This document shows, in pieces, positions 49,531-62,940 of a stretch of 64,000 nt of DNA; position 1 is the stretch's first letter; each line of letters opens with the position of its first letter. Made by a program: the position numbers and the translations under genes. The stretch comes from Lepidurus packardi (lineage: Eukaryota > Arthropoda > Branchiopoda > Notostraca > Triopsidae), in the NCBI GenBank assembly GCA_023053545.1, contig JAKZAN010000077.1, positions 88,925 to 152,924 on the forward strand, in the 5' to 3' direction. A model generated the notes under the pieces. It worked only from the letters and a program-made list of their open reading frames with translations, was not told where the DNA came from and made no database searches.

Positions 49531-52500
49531 TAATTCAGTCCGTAATTAATTAATTCATTCCTTACGGAATTAATTAAGTCCATAAGGAATTAATTCAGTC
49601 TGTAAGGATTTAATTAAGTCCGTAATGAATTAATTCAGACCGTAAGGAATTAATTCAGTCCGTAAGGAATTAATTCAGTCCGTAAGGAATTAATTCAGTC
49701 CGTAAGGATTTAATTCAGTCCGTAAGGTATTAATTCAGTCCGTAAGGAATTAATTCAGTCCGTAAGGAACTAATTCAGTCCGTAAGGAATTAATTCAATC
49801 CGTAAGGAATTAATTCTGTCCGTGAGGATGTAATTCAGTCCGTAAGGTATTAATTCAGTCCGTAAGGAATTAATTCAGTCCGTAAGGAATTAATTCAGTC
49901 CGTAAGGATATAATTCAGTCCGTAAGGAATAAGTTCAGTACGTAAGGAATTAATTCAGTCCGTAATCGATTAATTAAGTCCGTAATGAATTAATTCAGTC
50001 CGTATGAAATTAACTCAGTCCAAAGGAATTAATTAAGGAATTAATTCAGTCCGTAAGGAATTAATTCAGTCCGTAATTAATTAATTCATTCCTTACGGAA
50101 TTAATTAAGTCCATAAGGAATTAATTCAGTCTGTAAGGATTTAATTAAGTCCGTAATGAATTAATTCAGTCCGTAATGAATTAATTCAGTCCGTAAGGAT
50201 TTAATTCAGTCCGTAAGGTATTAATTCAGTCCGTAAGGAATTAATTAAGTCCGTAATGAAATAATTCAGTCCGTATGAAATTAATTCAGTCCGTAAGGAA
50301 TTAATTCAGTCCGTAAGGAATTAATTCAGTCCGTAAGGAATTAATTCAGTCCGTAAGGAATTAATTCAGTCCGTAAGGAATTAATTCAGTCCGTAAGGAT
50401 TTTATTCATTCCGTAAGGTATTAATTCTGTCCGTGAGGATGTAATTCAGTCCGTAAGGTATTAATTCAGTCCGTAAGGAATTAATTCAGTCCGTAAGGAA
50501 TTAATTCAGTCCGTAAGGATATAATTCAGTCCGTAAGGAATAAGTTCAGTACGTAAGGAATTAATTCAGTCCGTAATCGATTAATTAAGTCCGTAATGAA
50601 TTAATTCAGTCCGTATGAAATTAACTCAGTCCGTAAGGAATTAATTAAGGAATTAATTCAGTCCGTAAGGAATTAATTCAGTCCGTAAGGAATTAATTCA
50701 GTCCGTAAGGAATTAATTCAGTCCGTAATTAATTAATTCATTCCTTACGGAATTAATTAAGTCCATAAGGAATTAATTCAGTCTGTAAGGATTTAATTAA
50801 GTCCGTAATGAATTAATTCAGACCGTAAGGAATTAATTCAGTCCGTAAGGAATTAATTCAGTCCGTAAGGAATTAATTCAGTCCGTAAGGAACTAATTCA
50901 GTCCGTAAGGAATTAATTCAATCCGTAAGGAATTAATTCTGTCCGTGAGGATGTAATTCAGTCCGTAAGGTATTAATTCAGTCCGTAAGGAATTAATTCA
51001 GTCCGTAAGGAATTAATTCAGTCCGTAAGGATATAATTCAGTCCGTAAGGAATAAGTTCAGTACGTAAGGAATTAATTCAGTCCGTAATCGATTAATTAA
51101 GTCCGTAATGAATTAATTCAGTCCGTATGAAATTAACTCAGTCCGTAAGGAATTAATTAAGGAATTAATTCAGTCCGTAAGGAATTAATTCAGTCCGTAA
51201 GGAATTAATTCAGTCCGTAATTAATTAATTCATTCCTTACGGAATTAATTAAGTCCATAAGGAATTAATTCAGTCTGTAAGGATTTAATTAAGTCCGTAA
51301 TGAATTATTTCAGACCGTAAGGAATTAATTCAGTCCGTAAGGAATTAATTCAGTCCGTAAGGAATTAATTCAGTCCGTAAGGAACTAATTCAGTCCGTAA
51401 GGAATTAATTCAATCCGTAAGGAATTAATTCTGTCCGTGAGGATGTAATTCAGTCCGTAAGGTATTAATTCAGTCCGTAAGGAATTAATTCAGTCCGTAA
51501 GGAATTAATTCAGTCCGTAAGGATATAATTCAGTCCGTAAGGAATAAGTTCAGTACGTAAGGAATTAATTCAGTCCGTAATCGATTAATTAAGTCCGTAA
51601 TGAATTAATTCAGTCCGTATGAAATTAACTCAGTCCAAAGGAATTAATTAAGGAATTAATTCAGTCCGTAAGGAATTAATTCAGTCCGTAATTAATTAAT
51701 TCATTCCTTACGGAATTAATTAAGTCCATAAGGAATTAATTCAGTCTGTAAGGATTTAATTAAGTCCGTAATGAATTAATTCAGTCCGTAATGAATTAAT
51801 TCAGTCCGTAAGGATTTAATTCAGTCCGTAAGGTATTAATTCAGTCCGTAAGGAATTAATTAAGTCCGTAATGAAATAATTCAGTCCGTATGAAATTAAT
51901 TCAGTCCGTAAGGAATTAATTCAGTCCGTAAGGAATTAATTCAGTCCGTAGAGAATTAATTCAGTCCGTAAGGAATTAATTCAGTCCGTAAGGAATTAAT
52001 TCAGTCCGTAAGGATTTTATTCATTCCGTAAGGTATTAATTCTGTCCGTGAGGATGTAATTCAGTCCGTAAGGTATTAATTCAGTCCGTAAGGAATTAAT
52101 TCAGTCCGTAAGGAATTAATTCAGTCCGTAAGGATATAATTCAGTCCGTAAGGAATAAGTTCAGTACGTAAGGAATTAATTCAGTCCGTAATCGATTAAT
52201 TAAGTCCGTAATGAATTAATTCAGTCCGTATGAAATTAACTCAGTCCGTAAGGAATTAATTAAGGAATTAATTCAGTCCGTAAGGAATTAATTCAGTCCG
52301 TAAGGAATTAATTCAGTCCGTAATTAATTAATTCATTCCTTACGGAATTAATTAAGTCCATAAGGAATTAATTCAGTCTGTAAGGATTTAATTAAGTCCG
52401 TAATGAATTAATTCAGACCGTAAGGAATTAATTCAGTCCGTAAGGAATTAATTCAGTCCGTAAGGAATTAATTCAGTCCGTAAGGATTTAATTCAGTCCG

Positions 52501-53100
52501 TAAGGTATTAATTCAGTCCGTAAGGAATTAATTCAGTCCGTAAGGAACTAATTCAGTCCGTAAGGAATTAATTCAATCCGTAAGGAATTAATTCTGTCCG
52601 TGAGGATGTAATTCAGTCCGTAAGGTATTAATTCAGTCCGTAAGGAATTAATTCAGTCCGTAAGGAATTAATTCAGTCCGTAAGGATATAATTCAGTCCG
52701 TAAGGAATAAGTTCAGTACGTAAGGAATTAATTCAGTCCGTAATCGATTAATTAAGTCCGTAATGAATTAATTCAGTCCGTATGAAATTAACTCAGTCCG
52801 TAAGGAATTAATTAAGGAATTAATTCAGTCCGTAAGGAATTAATTCAGTCCGTAATTAATTAATTCATTCCTTACGGAATTAATTAAGTCCATAAGGAAT
52901 TAATTCAGTCTGTAAGGATTTAATTAAGTCCGTAATGAATTAATTCAGTCCGTAATGAATTAATTCAGTCCGTAAGGATTTAATTCAGTCCGTAAGGTAT
53001 TAATTCAGTCCGTAAGGAATTAATTAAGTCCGTAATGAAATAATTCAGTCCGTATGAAATTAATTCAGTCCGTAAGGAATTAATTCAGTCCGTAAGGAAT
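49530..53100 (+). repeat. Alternating P/Q HOR block, copy 1
   Basis: Seven CCTTACGG modules define units of two kinds. P units continue CCGTAATGAATT then CAGACCG (49558, 50741, 51233, 52336). Q units continue with two CCGTAATGAATT monomers and later CCGTAATGAAATAATT (50089, 51704, 52868). The order is P Q P P Q P Q with steps of 531, 652, 492, 471, 632 and 532 bp. A 1-bp-short monomer, CAGTCCAAAGG, ends units at about 50,020 and 51,635, explaining the odd steps 531 and 471. Confidence 0.82.
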
Positions 53101-54886
53101 TAATTCAGTCCGTAAGGAATTAATTCAGTCCGTAAGGAATTAATTCAGTCCGTAAGGATTTTATTCATTCCGTAAGGTATTAATTCAGTCCGTAAGGAAT
53201 TAATTCAGTCCGTATAGAATTAATTCAGTCCGTAAGGAATTAATTCAGTCCGTAAGGAATTAATTCTGTCCGTGAGGATGTAATTCAGTCCGTAAGGTAT
53301 TAATTCATTCCGTAAGGAATTAATTCAGTCCGTAAGGAATTAATTCAGTCCGTAAGGAATTAATTCAGTCCGTAAGAAATTAATTCAGTCCGTAAGGAAT
53401 TCATTCAGTCCGTAAGGAATTCATTCAGTCCGTAAGGAATTAATTCAGTCCGTAAGGAATTAATTCAGTCCGTATAGAATTAATTCAGTCCGTAAGGAAT
53501 TAATTCAGTCCGTAAGGAATTAATTCTGTCCGTGAGGATGTAATTCAGTCCGTAAGGTATTAATTCATTCCGTAAGGAATTAATTCAGTCCGTAAGGAAT
53601 TAATTCAGTCCGTAAGGAATTAATTCAGTCCGTAAGAAATTAATTCAGTCCGTAAGGAATTCATTCAGTCCGTAAGGAATTCATTCAGTCCGTAAGGAAT
53701 TAATTAAGTCCGTAAGGAATTAATTCAGTCCGTAAGGATTTAATTCATTCCGTAAGGTATTAATTCAGTCCGTAAGGAATTAATTCAGTCCGTAAGGAAT
53801 TAATTCAGTCCGTAAGGAATTAATTCAGTCCGTAAGGAATTAATTCTTTCCGTGAGGATGTAATTCAGTCCGTAAGGTATTAATTCAGTCCGTAAGGAAT
53901 TAATTCAGTCCGTAAGGAATTAATTCAGTCCGTAAGGAATTATTTCAGTCCGTAATTAATTAATTCATTCCTTACGGAATTAAATAAGTCTATAAGGAAT
54001 TAATTCAGTCTGTAAGGATTTAATTAAGTCCGTAAGGAATTAATTAAGTCCGTAAGGAATTAATTCAGTCCGTAAGGAATTAATTCAGTCCGTAAGGAAT
54101 TAATTCAGTCAGTAAGGAATTAATTTAGTCCGTAAGGAATTAATTCAGTCCGTAAGGATTTAATTCAGTCCGTAAGGTATTAATTCAGTCCGTAAGGAAT
54201 TAATTCAGTCCGTAAGGAATTAATTCAGTCCGTAAGGATATAATTCAGTCCGTAATGAATTAATTCAGTCCGTATGAAATTAACTCAGTCCGTAAGGAAT
54301 TAATTAAGGAATTAATTCAGTCCGTAAGGAATTAATTCAATCCGTAATTAATTAATTCATTCCTTACGGAATTAATTAAGTCCATAAGGAATTAATTCAG
54401 TCTGTAAGGATTTGATTAAGTCCGTAATGAATTAATTCAGTCCGTAAGGAATTAATTCAGTCCGTAAGGAATTAATTTAGTCCGTAAGGAATTAATTCAG
54501 TCCGTAAGGAATTAATTAAGTCCGTAATGAAATAATTCAGTCCGTATGAAATTAATTCAGTCCGTAAGGAATTCATTCAGTCCGTAAAGAATTAATTCAG
54601 TCCGTAAGGAATTAATTCAGTCCGTAAGGAATTAATTCAGTCCGTAAGGAATTAATTCAGTCCGTAAGGATTTTATTCATTCCGTAAGGTATTAATTCAG
54701 TCCGTAAGGAATTAATTCAGTCCGTATAGAATTAATTCAGTCCGTAAGGAATTAATTCAGTCCGTAAGGAATTAATTCTGTCCGTGAGGATGTAATTCAG
54801 TCCGTAAGGTATTAATTCATTCCGTAAGGAATTAATTCAGTCCGTAAGGAATTAATTCAGTCCGTAAGGAATTAATTCAGTCCGTA

Positions 54887-57800
54887 AGGAATTAATTCAG
54901 TCCGTAAGGAATTAATTCAGTCCGTAAGGATTTTATTCATTCCGTAAGGTATTAATTCAGTCCGTAAGGAATTAATTCAGTCCGTATAGAATTAATTCAG
55001 TCCGTAAGGAATTAATTCAGTCCGTAAGGAATTAATTCTGTCCGTGAGGATGTAATTCAGTCCGTAAGGTATTAATTCATTCCGTAAGGAATTAATTCAG
55101 TCCGTAAGGAATTAATTCAGTCCGTAAGGAATTAATTCAGTCCGTAAGAAATTAATTCAGTCCGTAAGGAATTCATTCAGTCCGTAAGGAATTAATTCAG
55201 TCCGTAAGGAATTAATTCAGTCCGTAAGGAATTAATTCAGTCCGTAAGGAATTAATTCAGTCCGTAAGGATTTTATTCATTCCGTAAGGTATTAATTCAG
55301 TCCGTAAGGAATTAATTCAGTCCGTATAGAATTAATTCAGTCCGTAAGGAATTAATTCAGTCCGTAAGGAATTAATTCTGTCCGTGAGGATGTAATTCAG
55401 TCCGTAAGGTATTAATTCATTCCGTAAGGAATTAATTCAGTCCGTAAGGAATTAATTCAGTCCGTAAGGAATTAATTCAGTCCGTAAGAAATTAATTCAG
55501 TCCGTAAGGAATTCATTCAGTCCGTAAGGAATTCATTCAGTCCGTAAGGAATTAATTCAGTCCGTAAGGAATTAATTCAGTCCGTAAGGAATTAATTCAG
55601 TCCGTAAGGATTTAATTCATTCCGTAAGGTATTAATTCAGTCCGTAAGGAATTAATTCAGTCCGTAAGGAATTAATTCAGTCCGTAAGGAATTAATTCAG
55701 TCCGTAAGGAATTAATTCTGTCCGTGAGGATGTAATTCAGTCCGTAAGGAATTAATTCAGTCCGTAAGGAATTATTTCAGTCCGTAATTAATTAATTCAT
55801 TCCTTACGGAATTAAATAAGTCCATAAAGAATTATGTCAGTCTGTAAGGATTTAATTAAGTCCGTAAGGAATTAATTAAGTCCGTAAGGAATTAATTCAG
55901 TCCGTAAGGAATTAATTCAGTCCGTAAGGAATTAATTCAGTCAGTAAGGAATTAATTTAGTCCGTAAGGAATTAATTCAGTCCGTAAGGATTTAATTCAG
56001 TCCGTAAGGATTTAATTCAGTCCGTAAGGTATTAATTCAGTCCGTAAGGAATTAATTCAGTCCGTAAGCAATTAATTCAGTCCGTAAGGATATAATTCAG
56101 TCCGTAATGAATTAATTCAGTCCGTATGAAATTAACTCAGTCCGTAAGGAATTAATTAAGGAATTAATTCAGTCCGTAAGGAATTAATTCAATCCGTAAT
56201 TAATTAATTCATTCCTTACGGAATTAATTAAGTCCATAAGGAATTAATTCAGTCTGTAAGGATTTGATTAAGTCCGTAATGAATTAATTCAGTCCGTAAG
56301 GAATTAGTTCAGTCCGTAAGGAATTAATTTAGTCCGTAAGGAATTAATTCAGTCCGTAAGGAATTAATTAAGTCCGTAATGAATTAATTCAGTCCGTATG
56401 AAATTAATTCAGTCCGTAAGGAATTCATTCAGTCCGTAAGGAATTAATTCAGTCCGTAAGGAATTAATTCAGTCCGTAAGGAATTAATTCAGTCCGTAAG
56501 GAATTAATTCAGTCCGTAAGGAATTAATTCAGTCCTTAAGGAATTAATTCAGTCCGTAAGGAATTAATTCTGTCCGTGAGGATGTAATTCAGTCCGTAAG
56601 GTATTAATTCCTTCCGTAAGGAATTAATTCAGTCCGTAAGGAATTAATTCAGTCCGTAAGGAATTAATTCAGTCCGTAAGAAATTAATTCAGTCCGTAAG
56701 GAATTCATTCAGTCCGTAAGGAATTCATTCAGTCCGTAAGGAATTAATTCAGTAAGAAAGGAATTCAATCAATCCTAAAGAATTAATTCAGTCCGTAATG
56801 AATTAATTCAGTCCGTAAGGAATTAATTCAGTCCGTAAGAAATTAATTCAGTCAGTAAGGAATTAATTCAGTCCGTATGAAATTAATTCAGTCCGTAAGG
56901 AATTCATTCAGTCCGTAAGGAATTCATTCAGTCCGTAAGGAATTATTCAGTGAGAAAGGAATTCAATCAATCTTAAAGAATTAATTCAGTCCGTAAGGAA
57001 CTAATTCAGTCCGTAAGGAATTAATTCAGTCCGTAAGGAATTAATTAAGTCCGTAAGGAATTAATTAAGTCCGTAAGGAATTAATTCAGTCCGTAAGGAT
57101 TTAATTCATTCCGTAAGGTATTAATTCAGTCCGCAAGGAATTAATTCAGTCCGTAAGGAATTAATTCAGTCCGTAAGGAATTAATTCAGTCCGTAAGGAA
57201 TTAATTCTTTCCGCGAGGATGTAATTCAGTCCGAAAGGTATTAATTCAGTCCGTAAGGAATTAATTCAGTCCGTAAGGAATTAATTCAGTCCGTAAGGAA
57301 TTATTTCAGTCCGTAATTAATTAATTCATTCCTTACGGAATTAAATAAGTCTATAAGGAATTAATTCAGTCTGTAAGGATTTAATTAAGTCCGTAAGGAA
57401 TTAATTAAGTCCGTAAGGAATTAATTCAGTCCGTAAGGAATTAATTCAGTCCGTAAGGAATTAATTCAGTCAGTAAGGAATTAATTTAGTCCGTAAGGAA
57501 TTAATTCAGTCCGTAAGGATTTAATTCAGTCCGTAAGGATTTAATTCAGTCCGTAAGGTATTAATTCAGTCCGTAAGGAATTAATTCAGTCCGTAAGGAA
57601 TTAATTCAGTCCGTATGAAATTAATTCAGTCCGTAAGGAATTCATTCAGTCCGTTAGGAATTAATTCAGTCCGTAAGGAATTAATTCAGTCCGTAAGGAA
57701 TTAATTCAGTCCGTAAGGAATTAATTCAGTCCGTAAGGATTTTATTCATTCCGTAAGGTATTAATTCAGTCCCTAAGGAATTAATTCAGTCCGTAAGGAA

Positions 57801-58692
57801 TTAATTCAGTCCGTAAGGTATTAATTCAGTCCGTAAGGAATTAATTCTGTCCGTGAGGATGTAATTCAGTCCGTAAGATATTAATTCATTCCGTAAGGAA
57901 TTAATTCAGTCCGTAAGGAATTAATTCAGTCCGTAAGGAATTAATTCAGTCCGTAAGAAATTAATTCAGTCCGTAAGGAATTCATTCAGTCCGTAAGGAA
58001 TTCATTCAGTCCGTAAGGAATTAATTCAGTAAGAAAGGAATTCAATCAATCCTAAAGAATTAATTCAGTCCGTTAGGAAATATTTCAGTCCGTAAGGAAT
58101 TAATTCAGTCCGTAAGGAATTAATTCAGTCCGAAAGGAATTAGTTCAGTACGTAAGGAATTAATTCAGTCCGTAATGAATTAATTCAGTCCGTAATGAAT
58201 TAATTCAGTCCGTAAGGAATTAATTCAGTCCGTAAGAAATTAATTCAGTCAGTAAGGAATTAATTCAGTCCGTATGAAATTAATTCAGTCCGTAAGGAAT
58301 TCATTCAGTCCGTAAGGAATTCATTCAGTCCGTAAGGAATTATTCAGTGAGAAAGGAATTCAATCAATCTTAAAGAATTAATTCAGTCCGTAAGGAACTA
58401 ATTCAGTCCGTAAGGAATTAATTCAGTCCGTAAGGAATTAATTAAGTCCGTAAGGAATTAATTAAGTCCGTAAGGAATTAATTCAGTCCGTAAGGTATTA
58501 ATTCAGTCCGTAATGAATTAATTCAGTCCGTATGAAATTAATTCAGTCCGTAAGGAATTCATTCAGTCCGTAAGGAATTCATTCAGTCCGTAAGGAATTC
58601 ATTCAGTCCGTAAGGAATTAATTCAGCGAGAAAGGAATTCAATCAATCTTAAAGAATTAATTCAATCCGTAAGGAACTAATTCAGTCCGTAA
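54887..58692 (+). repeat. Family B 3.9-kb segment, copy 2
   Basis: Partner of 45,420-49,285, shorter by 60 bp near 56,530, where CCTTAAGG replaces the CCGTAAGGATTTT and CATTCCGTAAGG stretch seen at about 47,041-47,100. Divergence at the right end begins where copy 1 reads CCGTAACGAATT and copy 2 CCGTAATGAATT. Confidence 0.87.
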
Positions 58693-58737
58693 TGAATTAA
58701 TTCAGTCCGTATGAAATTAACTCAGTCCGTAAGGAAT

Positions 58738-60800
58738 TAATTAAGGAATTAATTCAGTCCGTAAGGAATTAATTCAGTCCGTAAGGAATTAATTCAGTCC
58801 GTAATTAATTAATTCATTCCTTACGGAATTAATTAAGTCCATAAGGAATTAATTCAGTCTGTAAGGATTTAATTAAGTCCGTAATGAATTAATTCAGACC
58901 GTAAGGAATTAATTCAGTCCGTAAGGAATTAATTCAGTCCGTAAGGAATTAATTCAGTCCGTAAGGATTTAATTCAGTCCGTAAGGTATTAATTCAGTCC
59001 GTAAGGAATTAATTCAGTCCGTAAGGAACTAATTCAGTCCGTAAGGAATTAATTCAATCCGTAAGGAATTAATTCTGTCCGTGAGGATGTAATTCAGTCC
59101 GTAAGGTATTAATTCAGTCCGTAAGGAATTAATTCAGTCCGTAAGGAATTAATTCAGTCCGTAAGGATATAATTCAGTCCGTAAGGAATAAGTTCAGTAC
59201 GTAAGGAATTAATTCAGTCCGTAATCGATTAATTAAGTCCGTAATGAATTAATTCAGTCCGTATGAAATTAACTCAGTCCGTAAGGAATTAATTAAGGAA
59301 TTAATTCAGTCCGTAAGGAATTAATTCAGTCCGTAATTAATTAATTCATTCCTTACGGAATTAATTAAGTCCATAAGGAATTAATTCAGTCTGTAAGGAT
59401 TTAATTAAGTCCGTAATGAATTAATTCAGTCCGTAATGAATTAATTCAGTCCGTAAGGATTTAATTCAGTCCGTAAGGTATTAATTCAGTCCGTAAGGAA
59501 TTAATTAAGTCCGTAATGAAATAATTCAGTCCGTATGAAATTAATTCAGTCCGTAAGGAATTAATTCAGTCCGTAAGGAATTAATTCAGTCCGTAAGGAA
59601 TTAATTCAGTCCGTAAGGAATTAATTCAGTCCGTAAGGAATTAATTCAGTCCGTAAGGATTTTATTCATTCCGTAAGGTATTAATTCTGTCCGTGAGGAT
59701 GTAATTCAGTCCGTAAGGTATTAATTCAGTCCGTAAGGAATTAATTCAGTCCGTAAGGAATTAATTCAGTCCGTAAGGATATAATTCAGTCCGTAAGGAA
59801 TAAGTTCAGTACGTAAGGAATTAATTCAGTCCGTAATCGATTAATTAAGTCCGTAATGAATTAATTCAGTCCGTATGAAATTAACTCAGTCCGTAAGGAA
59901 TTAATTAAGGAATTAATTCAGTCCGTAAGGAATTAATTCAGTCCGTAAGGAATTAATTCAGTCCGTAATTAATTAATTCATTCCTTACGGAATTAATTAA
60001 GTCCATAAGGAATTAATTCAGTCTGTAAGGATTTAATTAAGTCCGTAATGAATTAATTCAGACCGTAAGGAATTAATTCAGTCCGTAAGGAATTAATTCA
60101 GTCCGTAAGGAATTAATTCAGTCCGTAAGGATTTAATTCAGTCCGTAAGGTATTAATTCAGTCCGTAAGGAATTAATTCAGTCCGTAAGGAACTAATTCA
60201 GTCCGTAAGGAATTAATTCAATCCGTAAGGAATTAATTCTGTCCGTGAGGATGTAATTCAGTCCGTAAGGTATTAATTCAGTCCGTAAGGAATTAATTCA
60301 GTCCGTAAGGAATTAATTCAGTCCGTAAGGATATAATTCAGTCCGTAAGGAATAAGTTCAGTACGTAAGGAATTAATTCAGTCCGTAATCGATTAATTAA
60401 GTCCGTAATGAATTAATTCAGTCCGTATGAAATTAACTCAGTCCGTAAGGAATTAATTAAGGAATTAATTCAGTCCGTAAGGAATTAATTCAGTCCGTAA
60501 TTAATTAATTCATTCCTTACGGAATTAATTAAGTCCATAAGGAATTAATTCAGTCTGTAAGGATTTAATTAAGTCCGTAATGAATTAATTCAGTCCGTAA
60601 TGAATTAATTCAGTCCGTAAGGATTTAATTCAGTCCGTAAGGTATTAATTCAGTCCGTAAGGAATTAATTAAGTCCGTAATGAAATAATTCAGTCCGTAT
60701 GAAATTAATTCAGTCCGTAAGGAATTAATTCAGTCCGTAAGGAATTAATTCAGTCCGTAAGGAATTAATTCAGTCCGTAAGGAATTAATTCAGTCCGTAA
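58738..60800 (+). repeat. Alternating P/Q HOR block, copy 2
   Basis: Units at 58817 (P), 59349 (Q), 59981 (P) and 60513 (Q) are spaced 532, 632 and 532 bp. From 51704 to 53968 and from 59349 to 61613 the module spacing is identical (632, 532, 1,100), giving an offset of 7,645. Small compensating one-monomer changes occur near 53,460/61,130. Confidence 0.82.
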
Positions 60801-62329
60801 GGAATTAATTCAGTCCGTAAGGATTTTATTCATTCCGTAAGGTATTAATTCAGTCCGTAAGGAATTAATTCAGTCCGTATAGAATTAATTCAGTCCGTAA
60901 GGAATTAATTCAGTCCGTAAGGAATTAATTCTGTCCGTGAGGATGTAATTCAGTCCGTAAGGTATTAATTCATTCCGTAAGGAATTAATTCAGTCCGTAA
61001 GGAATTAATTCAGTCCGTAAGGAATTAATTCAGTCCGTAAGAAATTAATTCAGTCCGTAAGGAATTCATTCAGTCCGTAAGGAATTAATTCAGTCCGTAA
61101 GGAATTAATTCAGTCCGTAAGGAATTAATTCAGTCCGTATAGAATTAATTCAGTCCGTAAGGAATTAATTCAGTCCGTAAGGAATTAATTCTGTCCGTGA
61201 GGATGTAATTCAGTCCGTAAGGTATTAATTCATTCCGTAAGGAATTAATTCAGTCCGTAAGGAATTAATTCAGTCCGTAAGGAATTAATTCAGTCCGTAA
61301 GAAATTAATTCAGTCCGTAAGGAATTCATTCAGTCCGTAAGGAATTCATTCAGTCCGTAAGGAATTAATTCAGTCCGTAAGGAATTAATTCAGTCCGTAA
61401 GGAATTAATTCAGTCCGTAAGGATTTAATTCATTCCGTAAGGTATTAATTCAGTCCGTAAGGAATTAATTCAGTCCGTAAGGAATTAATTCAGTCCGTAA
61501 GGAATTAATTCAGTCCGTAAGGAATTAATTCTGTCCGTGAGGATGTAATTCAGTACGTAAGGAATTAATTCAGTCCGTAAGGAATTATTTCAGTCCGTAA
61601 TTAATTAATTCATTCCTTACGGAATTAAATAAGTCCATAAAGAATTAATTCAGTCTGTAAGGATTTAATTAAGTCCGTAAGGAATTAATTAAGTCCGTAA
61701 GGAATTAATTCAGTCCGTAAGGAATTAATTCAGTCAGTAAGGAATTAATTTAGTCCGTAAGGAATTAATTCAGTCCGTAAGGATTTAATTCAGTCCGTAA
61801 GGATTTAATTCAGTCCGTAAGGTATTAATTCAGTCCGTAAGGAATTAATTCAGTCCGTAAGGAATTAATTCAGTCCGTAAGAAATTAATTCAGTCAGTAA
61901 GGAATTATTTCAGTCCGTATGAAATTAATTCAGTCCGTAAGGAATTCATTCCGTCCGTAAGGAATTCATTCAGTCCGTAAGGAATTATTCAGTGAGAAAG
62001 GAATTCAATCAATCTTAAAGAATTAATTCAGTCCGTAAGGAACTAATTCAGTCCGTAAGGAATGAATTCAGTCCGTAAGGAATTAATTAAGTCCGTAAGG
62101 AATTAATTAAGTCCGTAAGGAATTAATTCAGTCCGTAAGGATTTAATTCATTCCGTAAGGTATTAATTCAGTCCGCAAGGAATTAATTCAGTCCGTAAGG
62201 AATTAATTCAGTCCGTAAGGAATTAATTCAGTCCGTAAGGAATTAATTCTTTCCGCGAGGATGTAATTCAGTCCGTAAGGTATTAATTCAGTCCGTAAGG
62301 AATTAATTCAGTCCGTAAGGAATTAATTC

Positions 62330-62940
62330 AGTCCGTAAGGAATTATTTCAGTCCGTAATTAATTAATTCATTCCTTACGGAATTAAATAAGTCTATAAGG
62401 AATTAATTCAGTCTGTAAGGATTTAATTAAGTCCGTAAGGAATTAATTAAGTCCGTAAGGAATTAATTCAGTCCGTAAGGAATTAATTCAGTCCGTAAGG
62501 AATTAATTCAGTCAGTAAGGAATTAATTTAGTCCGTAAGGAATTAATTCAGTCCGTAAGGAATTAATTCAGTCCGTAAGGAATTAATTCAGTCCGTAAGG
62601 AATTATTTCAGTCCGTAATTAATTAATTCATTCCTTACGGAATTAAATAAGTCTATAAGGAATTAATTCAGTCTGTAAGGATTTAATTAAGTCCGTAAGG
62701 AATTAATTAAGTCCGTAAGGAATTAATTCAGTCCGTAAGGAATTAATTCAGTCCGTAAGGAATTAATTCAGTCCGTAAGGAATTAATTCAGTCCGTAAGG
62801 AATTATTTCAGTCCGTAATTAATTAATTCATTCCTTACGGAATTAAATAAGTCTATAAGGAATTAATTCAGTCTGTAAGGATTTAATTAAGTCCGTAAGG
62901 AATTAATTAAGTCCGTAAGGAATTAATTCAGTCCGTAAGG
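62330..62940 (+). repeat. Local amplification of the CCTTACGG module
   Basis: Three successive modules at 62371, 62631 and 62831 lie only 260 and 200 bp apart, against 400-1,600 bp elsewhere. Each repeats GGAATTATTTCAG, CCGTAATTAATT, CCTTACGG, CTATAAGG and CTGTAAGGATTT in order. The 60-bp difference is three monomers including the CAGTCAGTAAGG and TTTAGTCCG variants. Confidence 0.85.

Larger units (their letters stand above)
43876..62850 (+). repeat. CCTTACGG modules of family B (25 sites)
   Basis: In these 40-bp modules the first monomer starts CCGTAATTAATT and ends CATT, and the second starts CCTTACGG instead of CCGTAAGG. CCTTACGG is the exact reverse complement of CCGTAAGG. TTCCTTACGG begins at 43896, 45193, 46333, 46745, 47922, 49558, 50089, 50741, 51233, 51704, 52336, 52868, 53968, 54360, 55800, 56212, 57329, 58817, 59349, 59981, 60513, 61613, 62371, 62631 and 62831. 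The 20-bp register is unbroken across the module. It is usually followed by AAGTCCATAAGG (or CTATAAGG) and then CTGTAAGGATTT. I saw no such module in family A. Confidence 0.9.

Noticed and set aside
43876-62850. Large inverted segments at the CCTTACGG modules
   Set aside because: Only the octamer is inverted; the flanking monomers keep the + orientation and register, so there is no block inversion.
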